Assembly (NCBI GenBank): GCA_948805675.1
Contig: CAQIBN010000012.1
Coordinates: 1 to 50,539, forward strand
Reading direction: 5' to 3'
Length of the DNA: 50,539 nucleotides
Source of the DNA: an uncultured Clostridia bacterium
GTDB taxonomy: Bacteria; Bacillota; Clostridia; TANB77; CAG-508
This document shows positions 7,250 through 16,686 of the stretch, piece by piece. A model generated the notes under the pieces. The model saw only the letters and a list, made by a program, of their open reading frames with translations, ran no database searches and was not told where the DNA came from. Each line of letters opens with the position of its first letter. Positions within the stretch are counted from its first letter, which is position 1. A program made the position numbers and the translations under genes.

Positions 7250-7310
7250 CAAATACACTAAGTCTATACCATATCCCAAAGATTACATAGGTATAGACTT
7301 AGTGTATTTG
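7250..7310. repeat. Perfect 21-bp inverted repeat
   Basis: Arms 7250-7270 and 7290-7310 are perfect complements around a 19-base loop, with the core ACTAAGTCTATACC. No T run follows on either strand. It sits between the divergent yneA-like and dpaB genes, so it is not needed as a terminator; role unknown. Confidence 0.75.
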
Positions 7311-7427
7311 TTGAATATAAATATCTTAAATAAGTATATTTTTAAATATATTATTTGCAAAATAATCATTATCTTTAATTTAAAAATAAATTTATTAATA
7401 TAACTTAAAATAAATATAGTTTTGAGT

Positions 7428-7455
7428 ACATTTATTAACATAATTTCATATTATA
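7428..7455 (+). promoter_or_regulatory. SigK-like sporulation promoter of dpaB
   Basis: AC (7428) followed after 17 bases by CATATTATA (7447-7455) fits the mother-cell SigK consensus AC-N16/17-CATAnnnTA. dpaB is a SigK-dependent gene in Bacillus. Confidence 0.5.
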
Positions 7456-7489
7456 TATAAGATTTTATGTTAAAGGAGGTATACTAAAC

Positions 7490-8068
7490 TTGAAATTAAA
7501 AGGAAAAAAAATAGGTTTTGTGTTAACAGGTTCTTTTTGTACATTTAATAAAACTATAGAACAAATAAAGAATATAAAGAATCAAGAAGCGGATATTGTT
7601 CCTATTATGTCATATAATAGTTATGAGTTAGATACTAAATTTGGAAAAGCTAAAGATTTTATTGATAAAATTGAAAATATAACTGGTAAAAAAATAATTC
7701 ATACTATTCAGGATGCAGAGCCAATTGGTCCAAAACATTTAACAGATATTATGATAATAGCACCATGTAGTGGAAATACAATTGCTAAATTGGCAAATGG
7801 TATTACAGACTCCCCTGCTTTAATGGCTGCTAAATCACATTTACGAAATAATAACCCATTAGTTATTGCAATCTCTACAAATGATGGATTAAGCGGAAGT
7901 GCAGAAAATATTGGAAAATTACTTAATCGAAATAATTATTATTTTGTTCCATTTAGACAAGATAATCCAATTACCAAGCCTCGTTCTTTAGTATTTGACC
8001 CAAATTCAATTGTTAGAACATTAGAACTTGCTTTAGATAATGAACAAATTCAGCCAATTCTTTTGTAA
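7490..8068 (+). CDS. dpaB: Dipicolinate synthase subunit B
   Basis: 192 residues, full length for SpoVFB/DpaB, a flavoprotein-fold subunit. With DpaA it makes dipicolinic acid from dihydrodipicolinate in the mother cell during sporulation. Family sequence is clear: KIGFVLTGSFCTF at the N-terminus, IMIIAPCSGNTIAKLANGI in the middle, and FVPFRQDNPITKPRSLV near the end. It starts at TTG 7490 after a strong AAAGGAGG, with a SigK-like promoter upstream. The usual partner dpaA is not adjacent. Two CGG triplets occur here, both out of frame (GCG GAT, AGC GGA), with no frameshift. Confidence 0.93.
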   Translation: MKLKGKKIGFVLTGSFCTFNKTIEQIKNIKNQEADIVPIMSYNSYELDTKFGKAKDFIDKIENITGKKIIHTIQDAEPIGPKHLTDIMIIAPCSGNTIAKLANGITDSPALMAAKSHLRNNNPLVIAISTNDGLSGSAENIGKLLNRNNYYFVPFRQDNPITKPRSLVFDPNSIVRTLELALDNEQIQPILL

Positions 8069-8170
8069 TTATTTGATTTTAATATTGAACATCTAGTAAT
8101 AGCAAATTTAACTCTGAGAAAATTAATACATCATATGGCCATAACACCATATATATTTAACAAAAATATA

Positions 8171-8222
8171 AATAGTAAAAATAGAATGAATATAATTTTA
8201 TACTTTATCTATTTTTACTATT
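8171..8222 (+). terminator. Terminator-like hairpin after dpaB
   Basis: AATAGTAAAAATAGA pairs perfectly with TCTATTTTTACTATT across a 22-base loop. Confidence 0.55.
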
Positions 8223-8330
8223 TTAAATATTAGTAAGTTTATTGCATATAGCATTAATATATTTAGTTTTTATAAATAATATTAATTTTTATTTAAAATT
8301 TTAATTATTAAACTATTAATAAGATATGGA

Positions 8331-8370
8331 ATAAAAATACTAAGAAGCACATATTTCTTAGTATTTTTAT
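8331..8370 (-). terminator. Terminator of the PBP gene
   Basis: ATAAAAATACTAAGAA pairs perfectly with TTCTTAGTATTTTTAT around an 8-base loop, with T tracts on both strands. Confidence 0.75.
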
Positions 8371-8460
8371 GGAGTATCTAATATATATATTTACTATTTA
8401 TACAATAATAAATAGTATTTTTTTATAATAATTATTATCTATTATGTTTTATAATATTTA

Positions 8461-10504
8461 TTAATATTGGAAAATTTTCTTTACTTTTGGTATTACATAA
8501 TGGCTTCCTCCACGGTTTTTTACATCTTCAATCATACTAATAACTAACATCTGTTTTTTACTATTTTCATCTGCTATAAATGCATTAAACCATCCAAGTT
8601 CTGTTCCTGTAGTATCTGTAGTAGAAGCTTTTATTTCAGCAGTACCTGTTTTACCTGCAAGTGTAATACCAGGTATCTTCCCGCTATGTCCTGTACCACT
8701 TGGACTTTCTATAACTTGAATTAAATCTTGTTTAATAGTATTTGCTGATTCTTGTGAAAAGGCTCCTGTAACTAAATATTCAGGTGATATTGTTTCTTTA
8801 TATTCTAAATAAGGTTTTATCATATTACCATTATTTACAAAAGCAGAATATATTGAAGCCATATGTAATGGATTTACTAATACTTCTCCTTGACCATATC
8901 CAGTATTTGCAAGACCGAGCTTCTGAAGTTATTTTACCACCATTTCCATATTGTGATTTTGATAAACTTAGTTCATTTAAAAATTCAGTATTAAAACCTA
9001 TTTTTTTAAATTGTTCTATTAATGTATTAGTTCCAATTTTAAGTGCAGCTTTTGCAAAATAAATATTGTCTGAATATATAAGTGCATTTCTTAAATTAGC
9101 AGGTCCTCCATATGTAGCTAAAGTTGTAACTTTAAATTTTCCCCAACTAGAATCTTTTTGCCAACTAGTTCCACTTTTTCCAAAGTTTTCTTCAGCTGTA
9201 AATTTATTTGTTGTTAATCCTATTGCTCCAATAACTGGCTTAAATGAAGAACCAGGAGCAAATGTAGCTTGAAACCTACTATAAAAAGGCTTTCTTGCAT
9301 CATTTGTTAATTCATTCCACTTTTCTGTAGACATTCCATTAATAAAATCATTTGAATTATATGATGGCGTACTTACTAATGCAAGTATTTCTCCTGTCTT
9401 AGGATTTATTACACATGTTGCACTTTTTTCTGTAGAATAGTCATTATATATTTGTGCTTGTAAATTAGCATCTATTGTTAGTTTTATATTTTCTCCATCT
9501 TTACCTTCTTTTTTTACAATTGTATGTTTTTTATTTCCATTACTATTGCTAATATATATTTCATATCCAATAGAACCTTTTAATCTATCTTCATAAGTTT
9601 TTTCTAACCCAGTTTTTCCAATAATACTATTTGATGTATATCCTTTATCTTTATTTTTTTCTAATTCCTCTGCATTAATATTTTGAATATATCCTATTAA
9701 ATGTGATATCTTCTCTCCTAATGGGTATTCTCTTTTTTGAGTTTCTTTTATCATTATACCTTTAATTTTTAGAAGATTCTCTTCTGTTTGTTTATCTAAT
9801 TTAGAGATGGTTTTTAATGGTACAAAAGTATCATCTTTAACATAAGAAGCTGAAAGTTCTGTATTAATTTGTTCTACTGGTATATTTAATATTTGAGATA
9901 TTTTATTAATATCCTCTTCCCTATTTTCATTCATTTTTCCAGGAACTACCCCTATAGATGATGCTACTCCCTTTCCTGCTAAAACATTATTATTTCTATC
10001 TAAAATTTGTCCTCTTTTTGGTTCTACTGTAGCAACTCTAACTTTATCTGTTGACTCTAGTTCTGGATATATAACTTTAGAAGACCAATTTAAATAATAC
10101 TTTTTTTCTTTATTTTTTATAAAATCTACAGTATTACTAAAATTTATCTTACCAGCAAGTGTATTCATATATGTTGTATATGTAATTTGTGTTTTATCAT
10201 TATTTATTTCATTAACTTGGTTTATATCTACTTTTATATCACTAGCTTCTATTCCATTATATATATTTTTATTTCTATTTACAAAATCTTCTTTTGAAAT
10301 AGTAGATTTACTATCTTCTGTTAAATAATCATACATTTTTTCAAAATCTTTATTAGATAAATATGAAAAATATTCTACGATTAATTCTTTTGGATTATTT
10401 TTACTAGATTTATTATATTGATGAATAAAGTATCCTCCTATACTTAATCCTATAATTAAAATTGTGACAAAAATAATAATAATAGTTTTTTGTAAATTAC
10501 TCAC
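8461..10504 (-). CDS. Class B penicillin-binding protein with MecA_N domain (with +1 frameshift at CGG)
   Basis: 680 residues after the shift, from a GTG with GAGGAGG upstream. An N-terminal membrane anchor (about 7-28) is followed by an NTF2-like MecA_N domain (about 35-145), a PBP dimerisation domain and a transpeptidase domain. Active-site motifs are S-S-F-K (about 418), S-D-N (about 476) and K-T-G (about 616). The frame breaks at CGG 8915-8917, between SDN and KTG, so the unshifted product would lack KTG and be dead. With CGGT as glycine it reads EAGLANTGYGQGEVLVNPLH, typical of the family. It cross-links peptidoglycan outside the membrane. The MecA_N layout is shared with low-affinity PBPs such as PbpC and PBP2a. 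Confidence 0.9.
8915..8917 (-). other. CGG +1 frameshift site (PBP)
   Basis: GCT CGG TCT. Resumes as GGT CTT (Gly-Leu). The fourth base is T. Confidence 0.9.
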
Positions 10505-10922
10505 TTTTTTACTCCTCCTCTTATTACATATATATTATAATATATACTGAATAATGTATTTTGTAAATAATTATATCGACTATTTTTGTTAAAATTTTCT
10601 AATTTTTTTGCTATTTTTTACTAATTAGAATTATTTTAAATTACTATCATTATAATTGTAATATTTACATTTTCAATCTACCATAAAAGTAATTTTAAGA
10701 TGGATTAGTAACATTATTTCAGCCAGATTTCTACAAAATAAGATATATCTTTTTAACTAGTTTATCTTAAATTAATATTTAATTTTATAACCTAAAAGAA
10801 TAAATATCATAATAATATTTTACAAAATAAAAATAATATTTATAATTTATAGTTTGTAGTTTCAATTTTTCAAACTAGTATCTAAATACATATTATAAAT
10901 ATCATTTTTATTAAAAACCCTT
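10505..10922. other. Intergenic region without a recognised feature
   Basis: About 400 AT-rich bases between two minus-strand genes. I see no reading frame with a ribosome binding site, no strong hairpin and no repeat. The PBP promoter should lie here but no clear -35/-10 pair was found. Confidence 0.5.
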
Positions 10923-12206
10923 TTACTCTATAATAGTTGATATATCTTCTATACCTAATATATCTGTTATAGTACCATTTAAATTAACAAATTCTTTTGC
11001 AAGACCATTTTTCTTTATTAAAATAAATCCTTTAGATGTGTTAGTTTTAAAAGCATAATAATCATCTAATTTTCCTAATTTATTTTCTACTTGTTTTTTA
11101 TTTTGTATTTTATCTATCCAATTTTCTACTATTTGTAAATTTTGTCTTTTATTTTTTGGAAAGCTATTAAGAGTTACTAAAATAGCCTGATCTACAGTCA
11201 TTGTAAGGTCACCTTGAACTTCAAATTCTGCAATATTTAATATTTCAGTTGTTTTTTCTAATTTAAAGGTTTCTCCTTCAATATCTACAAACCATTTATC
11301 TTCAGTAGTCTTATTTACCAGAAAAGTTCCTAATATATATGTGTTTCTATAAGTTCCTGTTATCTTAAAATAGTCATCTATAGAACCATTTAAAGTGTTA
11401 TTAATCTGATTTTTTTTATCTATAGTTAAACCTTCAATCATACTAGAATCACTATTCAAATTTAATCTATATGAATCAGAAAAATCGTTCTTTATTAAAA
11501 GAATCGCTCTTTCTTCTGTTAAATTGTTTTCATTAATATTGGGTTTAGTAATACTTGTGTAAGTCATTTCATATTTATCATTTATTTTTTCTATAGTAAA
11601 ATATTGAACTTTATTTTTTATTATATCTCCTTGTATTTCTCCATTATCATTAGTCCAAACAGTATTATTTATAGATACAGGAACTACATCATAAGTAGCC
11701 AGTATAATAAATTTATCATCTTTTTTAGTATTTAAACTAATACTATTTATATTATAAGATAATATTCTACTTGTAATTTCTAAATTAGCATTCTTATAAT
11801 TTTCTAACCATTTAGAAACTATATCAAATCCAACTTTTTCTTCATTATTTAATGAATTATCCACTAAAATCTGATTGCTATATACATTATTATTTTTTAT
11901 TTTATTAAAGTTAAAACCAAAAATCTTATCTTTAAAAATAATTAGTGAAATGATTATTATAATAAAAATTAGTATTGTGATAATTAGTCCAACTAATGGA
12001 ATTTCTATTCTTTTAGAAAATACAGTTTCAGATTGTTTACTATTCAATTCTGTTTCTTCCTGAACATCCTTTTTTTCTTCATCTAATGCAGTCTCTGTAA
12101 TATTTTCTGTTTCTAAATCCTCATTTATTTGACTTTTTTCTTTTAGATTTTGAGTTATTATTTCTTCATTATTTACTATTTCTTCTTTTGTTTTCTTTTT
12201 TTTCAT
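10923..12206 (-). CDS. Membrane-anchored envelope protein of unknown function
   Basis: 427 residues. A highly charged cytoplasmic N-terminus (about 1-68, Glu/Lys-rich) precedes one membrane segment (about 70-92) and a large extracytoplasmic part of about 330 residues with repeated beta-like stretches and no cysteine motif. I do not recognise a domain. It lies between a PBP and an RsiV-like anti-sigma factor, so a role in envelope stress is possible but unproven. AAGGAGG lies before the ATG. A strong bidirectional terminator separates it from the anti-sigma gene. Confidence 0.7.
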   Translation of the reverse strand: MKKKKTKEEIVNNEEIITQNLKEKSQINEDLETENITETALDEEKKDVQEETELNSKQSETVFSKRIEIPLVGLIITILIFIIIIISLIIFKDKIFGFNFNKIKNNNVYSNQILVDNSLNNEEKVGFDIVSKWLENYKNANLEITSRILSYNINSISLNTKKDDKFIILATYDVVPVSINNTVWTNDNGEIQGDIIKNKVQYFTIEKINDKYEMTYTSITKPNINENNLTEERAILLIKNDFSDSYRLNLNSDSSMIEGLTIDKKNQINNTLNGSIDDYFKITGTYRNTYILGTFLVNKTTEDKWFVDIEGETFKLEKTTEILNIAEFEVQGDLTMTVDQAILVTLNSFPKNKRQNLQIVENWIDKIQNKKQVENKLGKLDDYYAFKTNTSKGFILIKKNGLAKEFVNLNGTITDILGIEDISTIIE

Positions 12207-12260
12207 GTTAGCCTCCTTAACATAAATAATACCTTTATAGTATTATAACATAATAAGTAA

Positions 12261-12303
12261 AAAAGAATGTAACAATTATATTACAATTTTGTTACATTCT
12301 TTT
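12261..12303. terminator. Bidirectional terminator
   Basis: Perfect 15-bp stem (AAAAGAATGTAACAA with TTGTTACATTCTTTT), with A and T tracts serving both strands. It ends the sigma/anti-sigma operon. Confidence 0.8.
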
Positions 12304-12307
12304 TTTA

Positions 12308-14473
12308 TTAGTTTCCTATTGTTCCATCATATCCTATACAAGAGCAAAATAAGTAATTTGAAGCACCATTTTTTTGCATTGCTACAGTTTGGCCATGATT
12401 TAATTTTAAATAATATACATCTCCTATTTTATAAGAACTTTGAATTGAAGTTTTTGTAAATGCCGAATCACTCATTCCAAAATAATACATTTGTAAATCT
12501 TGATTATAATATTCTTTAAAGACTTGTTTAATAAAGTCTTTTTCAAATGTCACCCCAAGTTTGTCCTTAAAAAATAATATAAGATTATTTTCATTAATCA
12601 AATATGTCGTTCCAGTTATCTCGTCTACACTATCAAAATTATATAATTTTAGACATTGCTCTACAGTAGCATTTTTAACATATTTGCTACCTGCTATTGA
12701 GTATTTTAAAATTTCTTTATGCTTTTGATATTTTTGATTTTGTAATAAATCCATAGCACTTGAATAATCCATTAATATAAATGAGTTATTTTCTGTTTTA
12801 TTAAAAAAATCTGTCAAATCTGAGATTTCTTCTTTAGTTAAATTTTCTCTAGATTGAGTATTTTTATTTATAGCTATAAATGTTTTCTCATCATCTAAGT
12901 TTAATATATGTTCATATGCATCTGCTCCTGCTAAAGAATAAATTTTAGTTACAACATTTAAATTCTGGTTATCACTTAAATATATTTTATTATTATCAAT
13001 TTTGCAATTACTTCCTGAAATAGTCTGATTGTATTGTGTTACATAAAATGATTCCTGTTCCTTTAATTCTGATTCTTTATATGTATCTTTACTTCAATAT
13101 TTATTTATAAATTTTATTTTTGCGGCAGAGCTTAACTTCTCTGAAAATTGAGTGTCAGTCAATTTTTTTATTTTTAATATTTCTTCATTTGTAACTTTTG
13201 CACCTGTGGTTGTATTAATATTATATGTATAATAGTCTACAATATCAGCATCAAAATCCAATTCAATAACAACCGATAAAATATCATTATTAATATAATA
13301 TAAATAATTAATTTTATATAACCCTCTACTACCATTATATTTTTCTATTCCTGTAATGGATTTTTTAGCTTGGGATATAATCTTATCATTAATCTCTTTA
13401 TTTATTTCATTAACATCATCTGAATTAATGTTTATTTTAGGAATTTTATATGAGAATAATATATCATATACATCTTTTATTGTCTTTGTATAAGTAAATG
13501 CATCAGTAACTAATTCCTGTTGTACATCTGCTTCCTTATCTTTAATTAAATTAATAACACTAGACTCATCTTTTATACCTAATTGCTGTATTTTTTGCTT
13601 ATAAACTGTCTCACCAAACTTATCACTCAAATCTTTTTCCAAATTATATAAACCATCATATATTTCATTAGAAATCTCATCATTCACCTTTTTATATGTT
13701 TTATAATCTTGAGCCAATAAATCTGTAATAGAACTTTGGAATGGATCTATTCCAACATCTGATAATTTGAAGAAAAATACTGGTAAAATTTCTAATTTGT
13801 TATTATTTATTCTATAAAATGTTAATTCCATTTCTATATATTCTGCACTTTGTGAAGTTATCTTTCTAATTAATATATCTGAAAACTCTCCTTCTACTGT
13901 TTGTTTTGAATAGCGTGCTCCTTCTACTATGTCATACTTAACATTATATTTTGTTCCATCATATTTTACATACAATTTAGATGGTTCCTTAGTAGATTGT
14001 ACTAATTCCCATTCTGGCTCTAAATAAGTTTCAATTTCTATTTCATCTTCTGTCCCATTATGTACATTTCTAAGGAACTGATTTAATTTTCCGAAATTTT
14101 CAATTTGATTGTTTCTTATTGTAATTTTTTTATCAAATACTTGATTATTTGTTGCCATATTACTATTTTGAGCACCATTATTATTTATTGTAGTAGTACT
14201 GCTTCCTAAAAATCTACTACCTACAAATACACCTGCTCCTATTAATACTACTGCTGATACTGCTACTATAGATATTTTTAAAGCTTTTTTGTTTCTTAAA
14301 CCTTTCTTTTTATTTACCGCTTCATCATAATTATAATTTTCAACTTCCTCTTCCTCCCTTTTTACTTTTTCAAAATCCTCCATAATTATCCCCCCTATAT
14401 TTTTAGGAACTTCTATTTGTTCCATATATTTATTTACTTCATTTTTTATAATATCTTCATAGTTATTACTCAT
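12308..14473 (-). CDS. RsiV-like anti-sigma factor interrupted by an in-frame TGA
   Basis: The frame from ATG 14473 runs 459 codons to a TGA at 13094-13096, then continues open in the same frame to TAA at 12308 (722 codons in all). There is no start or ribosome binding site just after the TGA. The part downstream contains VTKIYSLAGADAYEH and reads as a natural continuation of the preceding domain. A cytoplasmic N-terminus is followed by one membrane segment (about 65-88) and a large extracytoplasmic part with RsiV/DUF3298-like character. It overlaps the upstream sigma factor gene by 8 bases, the usual sigma/anti-sigma arrangement. Either the TGA is a nonsense mutation truncating the sensor domain, or it is read through. 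Four CGG triplets here are all out of frame and harmless. Confidence 0.7.
13094..13096 (-). other. In-frame TGA inside the anti-sigma factor
   Basis: AAA TAT TGA AGT AAA: TGA is codon 460 of an otherwise open frame of 722 codons. The other genes checked here avoid TGA except the recombinase gene, which ends in TGA closely followed by TAA. Confidence 0.75.
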
Positions 14474-15008
14474 GGTTAGTCACCTCCCCTTGTATGCCAT
14501 CAAGTTGTGTTTTAAGTTTGTCTAATCCCTTGTAATACCATGTCTTTATTGTACCTACTGGCTTATCTAAACTAATTGCAATTTCATCAAATGTAAAATT
14601 CATATAACATTTCATAATTATAACTGATTTTGTTTCTAATCCTAATGTATTTAATGCTGTTTCAAAATCAATTTTTTCTTCTACATTATTTTGTAAAGTT
14701 TTTTCTTTATCACAATCCTCCATATAAACTATTTTTGAATTCTTCTTTAAATAATTTTTAGATTCATTTATTGCAATTCGTATAATCCAAGTTTTAAAAA
14801 ATTCAGGATGTCTTAGTTTATCTAAATTTGTATATGCTTTATATATAACTTCATCTAAAACTTCTATGCTATTTTCTTGATTGTTAATAATTGCATAAAT
14901 AATTTTGTATACTGGCTCTCGACTTAAATTGATTAATTCTACAAATGAATCTTTATTACCATTTTTAAATTGTTCTATTAGTATTTTTATCTCTTCATTT
15001 TGTTCCAT
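14466..15008 (-). CDS. ECF RNA polymerase sigma factor (SigV-like)
   Basis: 180 residues. Region 2 (about 15-85, with VLDEVIYKAYTNLDKLRHPEFFKTWIIRIAINE) and region 4 (about 110-165, with YMNFTFDEIAISLDKPVGTIKTWYYKGLDKLK) of an extracytoplasmic-function sigma factor are clear. Its stop overlaps the start of an RsiV-like membrane anti-sigma factor. SigV/RsiV pairs answer to lysozyme and envelope stress in Firmicutes; by analogy this pair may control cell-wall modification genes, perhaps including its neighbours. AAAGGGGGA precedes the ATG. Confidence 0.9.
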   Translation of the reverse strand: MEQNEEIKILIEQFKNGNKDSFVELINLSREPVYKIIYAIINNQENSIEVLDEVIYKAYTNLDKLRHPEFFKTWIIRIAINESKNYLKKNSKIVYMEDCDKEKTLQNNVEEKIDFETALNTLGLETKSVIIMKCYMNFTFDEIAISLDKPVGTIKTWYYKGLDKLKTQLDGIQGEVTNHE

Positions 15009-15177
15009 GTGTTCCCCCTTTATTTGCCTTTATAATTATTAGACAAATTAAGTCTAAAAAAAGTTTTAAAATACAAAATAATTTAAAATAATATTATTTG
15101 CTTTTTGATAGATATGTAACTTTTAATAAGATTTTAGATATATCTTCTTTCTATAAATAATCTTAACACATATAATA

Positions 15178-15206
15178 AAAAAAGACTGTAACATTTTAGT
15201 TACAAT
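15178..15206 (-). terminator. Terminator of ackA1
   Basis: On the minus strand GATTGTAAC pairs with GTTACAGTC (one mismatch), followed by seven T. Confidence 0.7.
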
Positions 15207-15226
15207 CTTATTACAATTTACAATTA

Positions 15227-16418
15227 TTATTTTACTAAATTTAAAGTATCTCTCGCTATCATTAATTCCTCATTTGTAGGAATTACATATGCTTTTATAG
15301 TAGAATTCTCTGTAGATATTTCTGCTTCTTCACTTCTTACTTCATTTTTCTTAGCATCTAATTCTAATCCCATAAATCTTAAATGGTTACATATACCCAT
15401 TCTTCTATTTTTTTGATTCTCACCTACACCTGCTGTAAATACTATAATATCTACACCACCCATAGAAACAGCATATTTTGCTATATATTGTGCAATATTC
15501 AAATCATATGCTTTTAAAGCAAGTATGGCTTTTTTGTTTCCTTTTTCTGCTTCAGCTTCTATATCTCTTATATCTGGAGAAATTCCTGATATTCCAAAAG
15601 CTCCAGATTCTTTGTTTAATATTTTATCCATTTCATCTGATGATAGACCTTCTTTTTTCATTAAAAATGTTACTATAGATGGGTCTAAATCTCCGCTTCT
15701 AGCACACATTATAATTCCGGCCTAATGGTGTTAATCCCATACTAGTATCTACACTCTTTCCACCTTGAACTGCACATAGACTTGCACCTTGACCTATATG
15801 ACAAACAATGATTTTTAAATCTTCTACATTTTTCCCCATAACTTCTGCTACTCTTTTTGATACATAAGAATGACTTGTTCCATGAAATCCATATTTACGA
15901 ACTTTAAATTTATCATAATATCTATAAGGTATAGGATATAAATATCTTTCTTCTTTAATTGTTTGATGGAATGCTGTATCAAATACAGTAACCATTTTTT
16001 TACCAGGCATTAATTTTTTACATGCTTCTATTCCCATTAAAGCTCCTGGGTTATGTACTGGTGCTAAATCTGCACATTCTCTAATTCCTTCTATTACTTC
16101 ATCAGTAACTAAAACAGATTCTTTAAATTTTTCTCCACCATGTACTATTCTATGTCCTATTCCATCTATTTCATCTAAATTACTAATAACACCATATTCA
16201 CTATTTGTTAATTGTTCAAGAACAATACTTATTGCTTCATTATGTGTTGGTACTGGTTTGTTTATAACATATTTTTCTCCATTTACTTTATGGGTTAAAA
16301 AAGAATTATCTTGACCTATTCTTTCATAATATCCTTTTGCCATTACAGATTCATCATTCATATCCATTAATTGATATTTTAAAGATGAACTTCCACAATT
16401 TAATACTAAAATCTTCAT
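15227..16418 (-). CDS. ackA: Acetate kinase, copy 1 (with +1 frameshift at CGG)
   Basis: 396 residues after one shift, standard for AckA, which makes ATP and acetate from acetyl phosphate. It starts MKILVLNCGSSSLKYQ at ATG 16418 with AAAGGAAG before it; a longer frame upstream lacks a ribosome binding site. Family motifs include GHRIVHGG, FDTAFHQT, RKYGFHGTSH, HIGQGAS and the C-terminal FTAGVGE and ATP-site sequences. The frame breaks at CGG 15717, in the loop MGLTPL-G-GIIMCARSGD, and resumes with glycine. Copy 2 (16687-17880) has the same restored length with three sites. pta lies upstream of the pair. Confidence 0.93.
15717..15719 (-). other. CGG +1 frameshift site (ackA1)
   Basis: GGC CGG AAT. 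Resumes as GGA ATT (Gly-Ile). Confidence 0.92.
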
Positions 16419-16622
16419 ACTTATACTTCCTTTCTTGATACTATACTGATACATACATATATAACATAAAACATTATATATAATATACTATAACTTAAAC
16501 AAAACTTTATACTTAATATTTATTTCTATCTGCAACTAGTTATATCATATATATTAGAATTAATCAATTTAAAAACAAATATTACATTGGCTACTAAATT
16601 ATATATTTTTTATCTAAACTAG

Positions 16623-16648
16623 GTCAACTGATATATATATCAGTTGAC
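16623..16648. repeat. Perfect 26-bp palindrome between the ackA genes
   Basis: GTCAACTGATATA followed by its exact complement. There is no T tail. It could be an operator or an RNA hairpin processing the pta-ackA2-ackA1 transcript. Confidence 0.7.
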
Positions 16649-16686
16649 TGGAACTAGAAGCACTATTTATTAATTAGTAGATTAAA

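Larger units (their letters stand above)
8069..8460. other. Intergenic region with two perfect hairpins
   Basis: No gene is visible. A 15-bp perfect stem (8171-8185 with 8208-8222) follows dpaB and a 16-bp perfect stem (8331-8346 with 8355-8370) follows the PBP gene on the other strand. Both end in T-rich tracts and probably terminate the convergent transcripts. Confidence 0.6.

Noticed and set aside
9066..9272. Open frames antisense to the PBP gene near its CGG site
   Set aside because: Not conserved-looking, no start signals; they arise from the AT-rich complementary strand.
13094..13096. General TGA-to-sense reassignment
   Set aside because: No other gene in the window has an internal TGA, so a code change cannot be claimed from one site.
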